From an uncultured Prevotella sp. (GTDB taxonomy: Bacteria > Bacteroidota > Bacteroidia > Bacteroidales > Bacteroidaceae), in NCBI GenBank assembly GCA_900771975.1, contig CAAGPV010000069.1, positions 35,345 to 99,344 of the forward strand: a DNA stretch of 64,000 bases, given 5' to 3'. Below the pieces are notes generated by a model. The model was not told the DNA's origin, ran no database searches, and worked only from the letters and a program-made list of their open reading frames with translations. A program made the position numbers and the translations under genes. Below, piece after piece: positions 42,374 through 50,797 of the stretch (within the stretch, counting starts at the first letter, position 1; every line of letters starts with the position of its first letter).

Positions 42374-43978
42374 TTATTTCCAGAAGAGGTTGTCCATTAT
42401 TTCGTAGCGTTTTTCCATGTCAGGGTCTTCCTTGACAACGGTGTTAACGTCTATCTGAAGAACGGGGGCAACCGTCTTTCCGTTTGTTGTCGGCCAGTCA
42501 ACGAGGCCCAATCCGTTGGGGTTGCCGGTCTTTACAAAGTTTACATAGTAGTTGCTGAAGATGTCAGAGATGGTGTAGTCTTCGGGCTGCCAGTCGAAAA
42601 CGCGGTTGGTGGACAGTGTTCCCATGGCATATTCGATGTCGGCTGAGTGGACAGCACCGAGTGCTTTTGGTATGGCTGGTGTGTCAGCGGTCTTTTCTTG
42701 TACGCCGCCTGCAAGTCCTGCCACCTTGTCTTTCATTAGCATATCGGGGCGTGGATGGCAATAGCGATAGCGGTAGACAGGTTGTCCACCAGTCAGTTTG
42801 TGCATATTACCCCACTTCCAGGTTGAATAGTCGAGGAAGATATCACCAGCAAGGTTGTTGCCCGGTTGTCCCAATACGTCTGCATCGGTGTTGATGCCAT
42901 AGAGTTGGAAGAGCTGGTCGGTGGCATCTCCATAGATGGCACGTGCTGCTTCTTTCAAGTTCTCCACTGTGGGAGCCTTTCCGTAGAGAACAGCCATGAC
43001 GTTCATCTCCTCGTTGTTGCCACCGATAAGTAGGGGCACCTTGGTCTGCTCGCCTGCTGCAAACACGTCATAGGGCTGCTTTGTCCAGAAATAACCGTCG
43101 ATATTGCAGGTAGGCATACTCTTAACGCCAGCTTTCTTCATGAGTTCCTCGGCCGACATGGCGCGCAAGTCCTTGATGTTTTTGCATCCTATCTTCTTGG
43201 CCATCTCCACTCCTGCAGCTTCGGCCTCTTTAAGTGTGGGAACCTTCTTGGTGCCGATTACGGAGCCACTTGAGCCCATAGCCTGTGCAAACAGTCCCTT
43301 GCACAAAGGCGAGGCCATGAGTGAGCTCACCGATATTGAGCCTGCTGACTCACCAACGATGGTAATGCGATTAGGATCGCCGCCGAAGGCTGCGATGTTG
43401 TCTTTCACCCATTTGATGGCAGCCACCTGATCGAGGAGGCCGTAGTTGCCGGAGCCTTTATAAGAAGTCTCCTTAGAAAGTTGAGGATGAGTGAAGAAAC
43501 CGAAGATGCCCTCGCGGTAGTTGGCGGTGACGGAGATGATGCCTTTGCGGGCCATAGCGTCGCCAGCATAACGTGGCTCACTACCGCTTCCACACATGAG
43601 TCCGCCTCCATTGAAGTAGATAAGCACTGGAAGCTTCTCGTTCATCTTCTTGGCTGGTGTCCATATATTAAGGTATAGGCAGTCTTCGCTCATCTTCTTG
43701 GTGCCGAAGTTCATGTCGCCGAAGATGTTTTCCTGCATAGGGTTAGGTCCATATTCCTTGGCTTGGCGCACACCTTGCCACTTCTGTACGGGTTGGGGAG
43801 CCTTCCAGCGGAGGTTGCCAACTGGTGGTGCAGCGAAAGGAACGCCTTTAAAGGTCTTAATGCCCGACTCGTCGGTGCCTTCGAGCACACCGTCTGCCGT
43901 GGTCACTTTTACTGATTGTTGTGCAAACAACGCCCCTGCAAAGAGGGTAAGCACAAAGGTTAGAAACGATTTTTTCAT
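42374..43978 (-). CDS. Secreted type B carboxylesterase
   Basis: The 534-residue product has a signal peptide (MKKSFLTFVLTLFAGALFAQ). It carries the family start GVPFAAPPVGNLRWKAPQPV, the nucleophile Ser211 in TIVGESAGSISVSSLM, and the catalytic His in LGAVHSADIEYAMG. The oxyanion-hole motif, normally HGGG, reads FNGGG here, an Asn for His change. Members hydrolyse carboxylic esters; in gut and oral Bacteroidetes they often remove acetyl or feruloyl groups from plant glycans. The gene lies downstream of a decayed esterase paralogue and a GH3 gene on the same strand, so a glycan-degrading context is plausible. Confidence 0.9.
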   Translation of the reverse strand: MKKSFLTFVLTLFAGALFAQQSVKVTTADGVLEGTDESGIKTFKGVPFAAPPVGNLRWKAPQPVQKWQGVRQAKEYGPNPMQENIFGDMNFGTKKMSEDCLYLNIWTPAKKMNEKLPVLIYFNGGGLMCGSGSEPRYAGDAMARKGIISVTANYREGIFGFFTHPQLSKETSYKGSGNYGLLDQVAAIKWVKDNIAAFGGDPNRITIVGESAGSISVSSLMASPLCKGLFAQAMGSSGSVIGTKKVPTLKEAEAAGVEMAKKIGCKNIKDLRAMSAEELMKKAGVKSMPTCNIDGYFWTKQPYDVFAAGEQTKVPLLIGGNNEEMNVMAVLYGKAPTVENLKEAARAIYGDATDQLFQLYGINTDADVLGQPGNNLAGDIFLDYSTWKWGNMHKLTGGQPVYRYRYCHPRPDMLMKDKVAGLAGGVQEKTADTPAIPKALGAVHSADIEYAMGTLSTNRVFDWQPEDYTISDIFSNYYVNFVKTGNPNGLGLVDWPTTNGKTVAPVLQIDVNTVVKEDPDMEKRYEIMDNLFWK

Positions 43979-44078
43979 TGTTTATTGATTTAGTTGATTT
44001 TTTATTTGGCAATAAACTGCTTTTTCTTACTAACGCTGCAAGCGGGGCTTTTCGTATAGACGGAAAGCCCTTTATTTG

Positions 44079-44438
44079 CTAACGCTTCTTGGTGGCTATC
44101 TTGATGAGCGCTTGGTCGAAGCCATACTTCACGGTGCAGTCCTTGTCGAACACCATGGTGGCTTTCTTCCCTGTGGTGTAAGCCGGCCACTGTGGAACGC
44201 CATTGCCGTTCCAGGTGGCTGGTGCGTGAGGCTCTTCAAAGCGTTCGGCCTCAGCATAGGGAATGCCTTTATAGTTGTAGATGCCATTCTCGATGTATCC
44301 GGCCACCTTTCCATACTCGGTGGAAACGGTAGAGGCTTCCGTACTGGAGTTGATGGTGTAGCCCGGAATGGTGTTCTGTGAAAACACGGTTATGGGCACG
44401 AGGCCCATAACGATGCTTGTTAAGACGGTCTTTATCAT
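44079..44438 (-). pseudogene. Carboxylesterase remnant with in-frame internal deletion
   Basis: The 119-codon frame has a signal peptide (MIKTVLTSIVMGLVPITVFS) and then TEYGKVAGYIENGIYNYKGI, PYAEAERF, which matches the first 50 mature residues of type B carboxylesterases. It passes directly into WNGNGVPQWPAY and KKATMVFDKDCTVKYG, which resembles their last 45 residues. About 400 residues in between, with Ser, Glu/Asp and His of the triad, are gone. It lies 100 bases upstream of an intact paralogue. The frame is open, so a short secreted product could still be made. Confidence 0.65.
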
Positions 44439-44491
44439 TTCCTTCTGTTTTAGAATAACCGGTAAATGATTTGCTTATATCCGCTCTTCTG

Positions 44492-44647
44492 TTAGAAGTT
44501 GATGTGGGTTGCAAACTCCACGGAGAACGGACGTATGTAGGTACCTGCCATGAGATAGTTCTTGTAAGCCGATACGTCTTCAATCAGGTCAGCAGCTCCG
44601 ATAGAGCCTGAGCAACCCTTCTGGTTGAGAATGTTGACTTCTTTAAA
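44492..44647 (-). pseudogene. C-terminal remnant of an outer-membrane beta-barrel (TonB receptor-like)
   Basis: Directly after the bglX stop, and in the same frame, the minus strand reads FKEVNILNQKGCSGSIGAAD, LIEDVSAYKNYLMAGTYIR and PFSVEFATHINF followed by TAA. The final aromatic strand ending in Phe and the preceding YIRP-like turn resemble the end of TonB-dependent receptors of the SusC/RagA type. There is no start codon or upstream domain, so it is a fragment. Together with the esterase remnant next to it, it marks a deletion within a former glycan-use locus. Confidence 0.5.
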
Positions 44648-46993
44648 TCATTTCTGCTCAGGAAGGAGGCAGGGACGAACCGTTTCGGTAACGCGACCTT
44701 CCTCGCTAACAGTGGCCTTGAGTGGCTTGGCGTCGGCTGCATTCTTGGCTACCATTACGGTGTAGGTGCCTGCTTCTACCTGCCATTGGCTATCCTTCTC
44801 GTTGAAGGAGGCAAGGCTCTCGTAAGGAATGGCTATGCTGACGGTCTGGCTCTCGCCGGGGTTAAGCTTGCGGGTCTTGGCAAAACCCTTGAGTTCGCGA
44901 GCGGGTTTGTCCATATCTTTGCCCGGTGCGGACACATAGACCTGTACCACTTCTTTGCCTGCTACCTTACCGGTGTTCTTCACTTCCACGGTGAGGGTGA
45001 GGTTGCCTTGGGCATCTTTGCTAACAACGGGCTTGCCATACTTGAAAGAGGTGTAGCTCAAGCCGTAACCAAAAGGATAGGAAACGGGCACGTTCTTGGT
45101 GGTATAGTAGCGGTAGCCTACATAGATGCCGTCGTTATACTCGGTGTAGTCGAAGTTTTTGCGCTCGCCACTGGTGCGTACATCGGCAAATCCCTTGAGG
45201 GCTTCGAGAAGTTGGTCGTCGCTGATTTCGTCGGGTGTGGGGAAGTCGGCCTTAGAGGGCACATCGTTATAGCTTACTGGCCAAGTCATGGGGAGCCGGC
45301 CTGAAGGGGTCTCCTTGCCGGTGAGGATGTCGCAGACAGAGTTGCCACCTTCCTGACCAGGAAGCCATGAGGTGAGAACAGCGTCTGGACCACCTATCCA
45401 ACTCTTGGTTTCTATCACGCCACAAACGTTAAGCACAACGATTACCTTCTTGCCTGCCTTGTGGAAAGCGGCGCAGACGTCGCTTATCATCTTCTTCTCG
45501 GCAGCGGTAAGGTTGAAGTTGTCAGAGATGTAACGGTCGGCAAACTCGCCTGAGGTCTTGCCAATGGTGATGAGGGCTACATCGTTGTTGCGGGCAGAAG
45601 CTTGCAGCTCGCTGGCCGAAAGGTTCATTTCTGGAATGAGGTGCTTGGGCAGGAATGCAGCAAACTGGTTGGTAGATTTCGGCATCTTGGCCTGCGCCTC
45701 GGGAATGTAAGCTTCATAAGCTTTCTTCAGAGCTGGGTCAACGGTGAAGCCGGCGTTGTTGAGACCTTCTATCAAGCTCACTACGTAAGCATGGTTGACA
45801 TCACCCGAGCCGGTACCGCCGGCGATGAAGTCATAAGAGGTGCGGCCAAAGACGGCTACATTCTTCACATTGTTGCTTACAGGAAGGGCGTTCTTGGCGT
45901 TCTTCAGCAATACCATTCCTTCCAAAGCGGCGTTGCGTGTCACAACGGCGTGGGCTTTCAGGTCGGGATTGTTGTCGGCTGTATAGCCTTGATAGCGCGG
46001 TGTCTTGAGGATGTACTCAAGGATGTGGCGCACGTTGCGGTCTATTATCTCCATGGAGAGACGGCCGTTGAGCACGGCTTTTCTTATTTCTTCACGCTGG
46101 TTCACTTTGCCTGGCATGAGCAGGTCGTTGCCAGCTTCCATTTGGGCAACAGCGTTCTGACCGCCAAACCAGTCGGTCATTACCATTCCCTTGAAACCCC
46201 ATTCGTGACGGAGAATCTCGGTCACGAGGTCACAGCGCTCACTGGTCATCGTGCCGTTAACCTTGTTGTAGGAGGTCATCACCGTCCAGGGCTGTGCTTG
46301 TTTTACTACTATCTCGAAAGGTTTGAGATAGATTTCACGGAACGTACGGGGTGTTCCAATGACGTTATTGCTGGTGCGGTTGGTCTCCTGGTTGTTCAGG
46401 GCAAAGTGTTTCAGGCTGGTTCCTACCCCATTGCTCTGCACACCACCTACCATGGCTGCACAGATGTTACCGGCCAACAACGGATCTTCAGAATAGTATT
46501 CGAAGTTGCGGCCGTTCAACGGATTGCGTTGGATGTTGGTGGCAGGGGCAAGCAGCACGTCCACACCGTAGTGTTTAACCTCGTTACCCATAGCTGCGCC
46601 AACCTCTTTAACAAGTTGCGTGTTCCAAGTGGCACTCATCAGCATAGCTACCGGGAAGTGGGTGCAATAGAAGGTCTTGTCGGTGCCTTGGCGTTTAGGC
46701 TGGATGCGCAGACCTGCAGGACCGTCTGCCACTACTGTTGAGGGGATGCCAAGGCGTGGAACACCGTTGAGCTGACCGGCAGCACCGGGTACCAACTCTG
46801 AGGCGTTGCCTATCGTGGCATTAGCATCGGTCGACTGGTTACCACTCGAGCCTATCAACACATCGAGTTTTTCATCGAGCGTCATGGCTGATATCACTTT
46901 GTCTAACGGATCTACTCCAAACTTTGGAGTCTGTGCACTTGCATTCATACATATACAAGCGGTGCAAACGCTTAACAATGTCTTCTTAAACAT
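44648..46993 (-). CDS. bglX: Glycoside hydrolase family 3 beta-glucosidase-like enzyme
   Basis: The 781-residue protein has a signal peptide (MFKKTLLSVCTACICMNASA-Q). The N-terminal GH3 barrel has KHFALNNQETNRT and the nucleophile Asp274 in GMVMTDWFGGQN. The C-terminal GH3 sandwich domain (VLNVCGVIETKSWIGG, then LTSWLPGQEGG) and a final fibronectin III-like domain (SYPFGYGLSYTSF, GKEVVQVYVSAPGKDMDKPA) follow. The domain order is complete. Such enzymes release terminal beta-linked glucose or related sugars from oligosaccharides in the periplasm or outside the cell. An exact specificity cannot be set; xylosidase or arabinosidase activity is possible. Confidence 0.92.
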   Translation of the reverse strand: MFKKTLLSVCTACICMNASAQTPKFGVDPLDKVISAMTLDEKLDVLIGSSGNQSTDANATIGNASELVPGAAGQLNGVPRLGIPSTVVADGPAGLRIQPKRQGTDKTFYCTHFPVAMLMSATWNTQLVKEVGAAMGNEVKHYGVDVLLAPATNIQRNPLNGRNFEYYSEDPLLAGNICAAMVGGVQSNGVGTSLKHFALNNQETNRTSNNVIGTPRTFREIYLKPFEIVVKQAQPWTVMTSYNKVNGTMTSERCDLVTEILRHEWGFKGMVMTDWFGGQNAVAQMEAGNDLLMPGKVNQREEIRKAVLNGRLSMEIIDRNVRHILEYILKTPRYQGYTADNNPDLKAHAVVTRNAALEGMVLLKNAKNALPVSNNVKNVAVFGRTSYDFIAGGTGSGDVNHAYVVSLIEGLNNAGFTVDPALKKAYEAYIPEAQAKMPKSTNQFAAFLPKHLIPEMNLSASELQASARNNDVALITIGKTSGEFADRYISDNFNLTAAEKKMISDVCAAFHKAGKKVIVVLNVCGVIETKSWIGGPDAVLTSWLPGQEGGNSVCDILTGKETPSGRLPMTWPVSYNDVPSKADFPTPDEISDDQLLEALKGFADVRTSGERKNFDYTEYNDGIYVGYRYYTTKNVPVSYPFGYGLSYTSFKYGKPVVSKDAQGNLTLTVEVKNTGKVAGKEVVQVYVSAPGKDMDKPARELKGFAKTRKLNPGESQTVSIAIPYESLASFNEKDSQWQVEAGTYTVMVAKNAADAKPLKATVSEEGRVTETVRPCLLPEQK

Positions 46994-47021
46994 ACGATTT
47001 CAGTTATTTAGGTTTTCGCTG

Positions 47022-47029
47022 CAAAAGTA
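47022..47029 (-). promoter_or_regulatory. -7 element of bglX
   Basis: TACTTTTG on the minus strand, 29 bases before the start codon. No TTTG lies at the usual -33 spacing. The 600-base region 46994-47593 otherwise holds the palindromic repeat copy 3 and the next gene's promoter, and no gene that I can support. Confidence 0.5.
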
Positions 47030-47306
47030 GCAACTATTCTCTTACAGTTTACCAGCAAGTAAACGGCAAAGTAAATGCGATTGAACAACGGGCTACTGAT
47101 TGTCAGATGGTTACGCGATTTTAAGTATATAACAAAGTAAGTTTTTTCAGGAAGAAATGAAACCTACAAACTACATTTTTTTATCAAATAGACCACAAAA
47201 CTGGGCGCAGAAAACACTTTCAGTGCCTGTTTTCAAACAAGCCACACACCCCAACTATCACCCAAACGCTTCCTCCCATAAAGCGGCAAAAAACTCGCTG
47301 CAAAAC

Positions 47307-47389
47307 AAAACCCTGTGTTTTAGACGCTAAAACCGGCTCCGTTGGCTCCTAAAACCCTGTGTTTTAGACGCTAAAACACAGGGTTTTAG
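47307..47389. repeat. Intergenic palindromic repeat, copy 3 (long form)
   Basis: A 27-base unit (47307-47333) with the core CCCTGTGTTTTAGACGC is directly repeated at 47351-47377. CTAAAACCCTGTGTTTTAG (47349-47367) and its reverse complement (47371-47389) form a perfect 19-bp stem with a 3-base loop. GCTAAAACCGGCTCCGTTGG (47326-47345) is identical to copy 1. It lies in the divergent region between bglX and the Sel1 gene. Confidence 0.75.
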
Positions 47390-47488
47390 AATGCAAAACA
47401 TAAACTGCTGAAAATCAAACACTTGCAAAGCGGTTAAAACGGCTACCACTTACGATCTCTAAAAAAGTGCAGATTTCGGCAAAAATCG

Positions 47489-47519
47489 TTGACTGAAACA
47501 GAAAATTTTCCTATTTTTG
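47489..47519 (+). promoter_or_regulatory. Promoter of the 47594 Sel1 gene
   Basis: TTG (47489-47491), 20-base spacer and TATTTTTG (47512-47519). The expected leader is about 70 bases. Confidence 0.75.
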
Positions 47520-47593
47520 CGAAAGAAAATAGCGGTTCAGCAAAGGCCCCTTCTTTACCTTATTATTATAAATACACTATAAAACTAACGATT

Positions 47594-48076
47594 ATGAAAA
47601 AGAAAATTATCCTTTTCCTGCTCCTCATCATCACATCAGCAGCAGCTTTTGCACAAGGCAACACAGACATCTCTTCTGTCAGAAAAATGGCAGAAGCAGG
47701 AAATGTTAAGGCACAATTCCACTTGGGAAACTGCTATTACATTGGAAAAGGAGTAGCACAAAACTACACAGAAGCCGTGAAATGGTACACAAAAGCAGCA
47801 CAACAAGGACACAGCGATGCACAAAACAACTTGGGAATCTGCTATTTAGAAGGATTAGGAGTAACTGAAAACTATGCAGAAGCATTGAAGTGGTTCAGAA
47901 AAGGGGCACAACAAGGAAACCCCAACGCATTTTACTGCTTGGGAAACTGCTATTACGAAGGGAAAGGAGTAACGAAAGACTTGGCAAAAGCAAAGGAATG
48001 GTGGATGAAAGCAGCAAAGCAGGGAAACCAACCGGCCAAAGAAAACTTGAAAAGAGCCTTCAACATCAATATGTAA
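47594..48076 (+). CDS. Secreted Sel1-repeat protein (160 aa)
   Basis: ATG at 47594 begins a signal peptide (IILFLLLIITSAAAFAQ); the frame is open upstream across the promoter, but that part is not coding-like. Three Sel1 repeats follow (AQFHLGNCYYIGKGVAQNYT, AQNNLGICYLEGLGVTENYA, AFYCLGNCYYEGKGVTKDLA), each with the A-x-x-x-L-G-x-x-Y pattern. Each repeat has a Cys in the first helix, as do some Sel1 proteins secreted with disulfides. Codon use is A-rich (GCA, GAA, GGA, AAA) and unlike the GCC- and GAC-rich neighbours, which may mean a different origin. The partner is unknown. Confidence 0.85.
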   Translation: MKKKIILFLLLIITSAAAFAQGNTDISSVRKMAEAGNVKAQFHLGNCYYIGKGVAQNYTEAVKWYTKAAQQGHSDAQNNLGICYLEGLGVTENYAEALKWFRKGAQQGNPNAFYCLGNCYYEGKGVTKDLAKAKEWWMKAAKQGNQPAKENLKRAFNINM

Positions 48077-48120
48077 GCAAGCACTCCTGCTCGCCCACCT
48101 AACAACAGGACAACAACAAA

Positions 48121-48165
48121 AGATAGCGATTAGTTTGCCCGAAAGCAAACTAATCGCTATCTTTG
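48121..48165 (+). terminator. Terminator of the Sel1 gene, overlapping the tex promoter
   Basis: A perfect 18-bp stem (48121-48138 and 48145-48162) with loop CCGAAA is followed by TTT. It starts 45 bases after the stop of the Sel1 gene. Confidence 0.8.
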
Positions 48166-48166
48166 C
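48134..48166 (+). promoter_or_regulatory. tex promoter embedded in the upstream terminator
   Basis: TTTG (48134-48137), 21-base spacer and TATCTTTG (48159-48166). The -33 lies in the left arm of the terminator stem and the -7 covers the end of its right arm and the T run. The leader would be about 25 bases before the tex ATG at 48197. Confidence 0.7.
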
Positions 48167-48196
48167 ATATACACCCCACAAACCAAAAAACAAGAT

Positions 48197-50332
48197 ATGA
48201 ACAACTACACCACACATATTGCAACGGCACTCGGGCTAAAACCTGCTGCCGTTGACGCCACACTGACGCTCCTCAACGAAGGATGCACCATCCCCTTCAT
48301 CGCCCGCTACCGCAAGGAACGCACCGGCGAAATGGACGAAGTGCAGATAGCCGCCGTGAGCGAAGCGGCCGACCGGCTGACAGCTCTGGACAAACGACGT
48401 GCCACCATCCTGAAAACCATTGACGAACAAGGACTGCTCACGCCAGAACTGGAAAAGAAAATAAACAACTGTTGGGACGCAACCACGCTCGAAGACCTCT
48501 ATCTCCCCTACAAGCCCAAACGGCGCACACGGGCACAGGCAGCACGGCAACAAGGACTGGAACCGCTGGCTCAACTGCTGCTCATGGGGCGCGAACAACA
48601 CCCCGAACAGGCTGCCCGCCGCTTTGTAAAAGGAGAGGTAGCTGACACAACGGCTGCCTTGGCTGGCGCAAAGGACATCATTGCCGAAACGGTGAGCGAA
48701 GATGCCGATGCTCGCTCGGCCGTGAGAGCACACTACAGGCGGGAAGCAGTCATCACATCAAAGGTAATAAAGAAACAAAAAGACACCCCCGAGGCACAGA
48801 AGTTTACCGACTATTTCGACTGGAGTGAACCGCTCCGCCGCTGTCCGTCCCACCGCCTTTTAGCATTGCGCCGTGGCGAAGAGGCGGGCATCCTGCGCGT
48901 AAGCATCTCGGCAGACAACGAAGCGTGTGTCGGCAGACTGTACCGACAGTTTGTCAGAGGCAACGGCCCATGCCAACGACTGGTGGGCGAAGCGGTGGAA
49001 GACGCGTTCAAACGACTCATCGCCCCATCAGTGGAAAACGAATTTGCCGCCTTGAGCAAGGAAAAGGCCGACAAGGAAGCCATCAGCGTGTTTGCCGAAA
49101 ACCTAAGACAACTGCTGCTCTCGGCCCCATTGGGACAGAAACGCACACTGGCCCTCGACCCTGGGTTTGCTAACGGCTGCAAAACAGCGGTGTTGGATGC
49201 CGAAGGCAACCTGCTCCACCACGAAATCATCTATCCCCATCCGCCACGCAACCAACGGCAAGCAGCCGCTGCTGCCCTACTGTCGATGACAAGACGCTAC
49301 CGCATTGAGGTCATCGCCATAGGCAACGGAACGGCAAGCCGCGAGACGGAAGCCTTTGCCCGACAGACCATTGAGGGCACAGGCATAGAGATATATGTGG
49401 TGAGCGAGGACGGAGCAAGCATCTATTCGGCATCGGCAACGGCACGCGAGGAGTTTCCCAACGAGGACGTCACCACCCGTGGGGCGGTGTCTATCGGCAG
49501 AAGACTGATGGACCCACTGGCAGAACTGGTGAAAATAGACCCCAAGAGCATCGGCGTGGGACAATACCAACACGACGTCGACCAAACCAAACTGAAGCAG
49601 CAGCTCGACCTGACCGTGGAGAGCTGCGTCAACCAGGTGGGCGTGAACCTCAATACGGCCTCGGCCCACCTGCTGATGTACGTCAGCGGATTGGGCAAGA
49701 CACTGGCACAGAACATCGTGGACTACCGGCGTGAACACGGTGCCTTCGCCTCACGGGCACAACTAAAACACGTGCCAAGACTCGGACCAGCGGCTTTCAC
49801 CCAATGTGCAGGCTTCCTGCGCATCCCCGGAGCCAAGAATCCACTCGACAACTCGGCGGTACATCCTGAAAGCTACCACGTAGTGGAGCAGATGGCCAAA
49901 GACCTGAACTGCACCGTGAGCGAGCTGATGGCAGACAAAAACAAGCAGAAAAGCATCGAACTGAAACGCTACGTTACCAACGAGACCGGACTGCCCACAC
50001 TGAAAGACATCATGGGCGAACTGGAAAAACCTGGACGCGACCCGCGCCAAAAGCTGGAAGCTTTCAGCTTTGACGACACCGTACACACCATCGACGACCT
50101 GACAGAAGGAATGGAACTACCGGGCATCGTGACCAACATCACCAACTTCGGAGCGTTTGTAGACATCGGCGTCCACCAAGACGGACTGGTACACATCTCA
50201 CAACTGTCAGACTCCTACGTGAGCGACCCGAACAAAATGGTGAAGCTACACCAGCACGTAAGAGTGCGCGTGACAGGAGTGGACACCGTCCGCCACCGCA
50301 TATCGCTCAGCATGAAGGGGGTGAAACAATAA
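48197..50332 (+). CDS. tex: Tex transcription accessory protein
   Basis: The 711-residue product follows the Tex order. N-terminal helical domains (PFIARYRKERTGEMDEVQ, DLYLPYKPKRRTRAQAARQQ) are followed by a YqgF-like RNase H fold (TLALDPGFANGCKTAVLD). Two helix-hairpin-helix units follow (VNLNTASAHLLMYVSGLGKT, LKHVPRLGPAAFTQCAGFLR), and a C-terminal S1 domain closes the protein (LPGIVTNITNFGAFVDIGVH, RISLSMKG). Tex binds single-stranded RNA and helps transcription and RNA decay. It is transcribed alone and ends at a shared bidirectional terminator facing rplT. Confidence 0.95.
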   Translation: MNNYTTHIATALGLKPAAVDATLTLLNEGCTIPFIARYRKERTGEMDEVQIAAVSEAADRLTALDKRRATILKTIDEQGLLTPELEKKINNCWDATTLEDLYLPYKPKRRTRAQAARQQGLEPLAQLLLMGREQHPEQAARRFVKGEVADTTAALAGAKDIIAETVSEDADARSAVRAHYRREAVITSKVIKKQKDTPEAQKFTDYFDWSEPLRRCPSHRLLALRRGEEAGILRVSISADNEACVGRLYRQFVRGNGPCQRLVGEAVEDAFKRLIAPSVENEFAALSKEKADKEAISVFAENLRQLLLSAPLGQKRTLALDPGFANGCKTAVLDAEGNLLHHEIIYPHPPRNQRQAAAAALLSMTRRYRIEVIAIGNGTASRETEAFARQTIEGTGIEIYVVSEDGASIYSASATAREEFPNEDVTTRGAVSIGRRLMDPLAELVKIDPKSIGVGQYQHDVDQTKLKQQLDLTVESCVNQVGVNLNTASAHLLMYVSGLGKTLAQNIVDYRREHGAFASRAQLKHVPRLGPAAFTQCAGFLRIPGAKNPLDNSAVHPESYHVVEQMAKDLNCTVSELMADKNKQKSIELKRYVTNETGLPTLKDIMGELEKPGRDPRQKLEAFSFDDTVHTIDDLTEGMELPGIVTNITNFGAFVDIGVHQDGLVHISQLSDSYVSDPNKMVKLHQHVRVRVTGVDTVRHRISLSMKGVKQ

Positions 50333-50358
50333 CCACACCCCCACCCCTGTAACAACGG

Positions 50359-50393
50359 AAAAAGCCGCAAGTTCCATAGGAGCTTGCGGCTTT
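50359..50393. terminator. Bidirectional terminator between tex and rplT
   Basis: AAAGCCGCAAG (50361-50371) pairs with CTTGCGGCTTT (50383-50393), with an inner stem. A T run follows on both strands, so it can end the tex and the rplT transcripts. Confidence 0.8.
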
Positions 50394-50416
50394 ACTATGA
50401 ATAGCGCGCTAACGGC

Positions 50417-50761
50417 TTACTTCACCTTGTCAACAATGGCTTTGAAAGCCTCGGGGTTGTTGACAGCGAGGTCAGCAAGCACCTTACGGTTGATTTCAAT
50501 TCCGGCCTTGTGAAGGGCACCCATCAACTGGCTGTAGCTCAATCCTTCAAGACGAGCAGCAGCGTTGATACGCTGAATCCACAATGCGCGGAAGTTGCGC
50601 TTCTTGTTACGACGATCGCGGTAAGCATAAGTCAAACCCTTCTCCCAAGTGTTCTTAGCTACCGTCCAGACATTCTTACGGGCACCATAGTAACCCTTTG
50701 TCTGCTTCAGAATTCTTGTTCTCTTTGCTTTAGAGGCAACGTGATTTACTGATCTTGGCAT
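50417..50761 (-). CDS. rplT: 50S ribosomal protein L20
   Basis: The 114-residue protein starts MPRSVNHVASKAKRTRILKQ and has the typical TKGYYGARKNVWTVAKN and RDRRNKKRNFRALWIQRINA. L20 binds 23S rRNA early in large-subunit assembly. It is the last gene of infC-rpmI-rplT, 36 bases after rpmI. In many bacteria L20 represses this operon by binding a pseudoknot upstream of rpmI; the 80-base infC-rpmI gap could hold such a site, but I did not establish one. Confidence 0.97.
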   Translation of the reverse strand: MPRSVNHVASKAKRTRILKQTKGYYGARKNVWTVAKNTWEKGLTYAYRDRRNKKRNFRALWIQRINAAARLEGLSYSQLMGALHKAGIEINRKVLADLAVNNPEAFKAIVDKVK

Positions 50762-50797
50762 AGTTTTCTTTTCTTTTTAATGTTTGACTAATGTTAC

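Noticed and set aside
44269..44583. 104-codon minus-strand frame across the remnant zone
   Set aside because: It is off-frame to both recognisable remnants (44079-44438 and 44492-44647) and has no motif of its own.
47307..47389. CRISPR-like array
   Set aside because: Only two direct repeats are present, the spacing is short, the spacer itself is part of the repeat family, and there are no cas genes.
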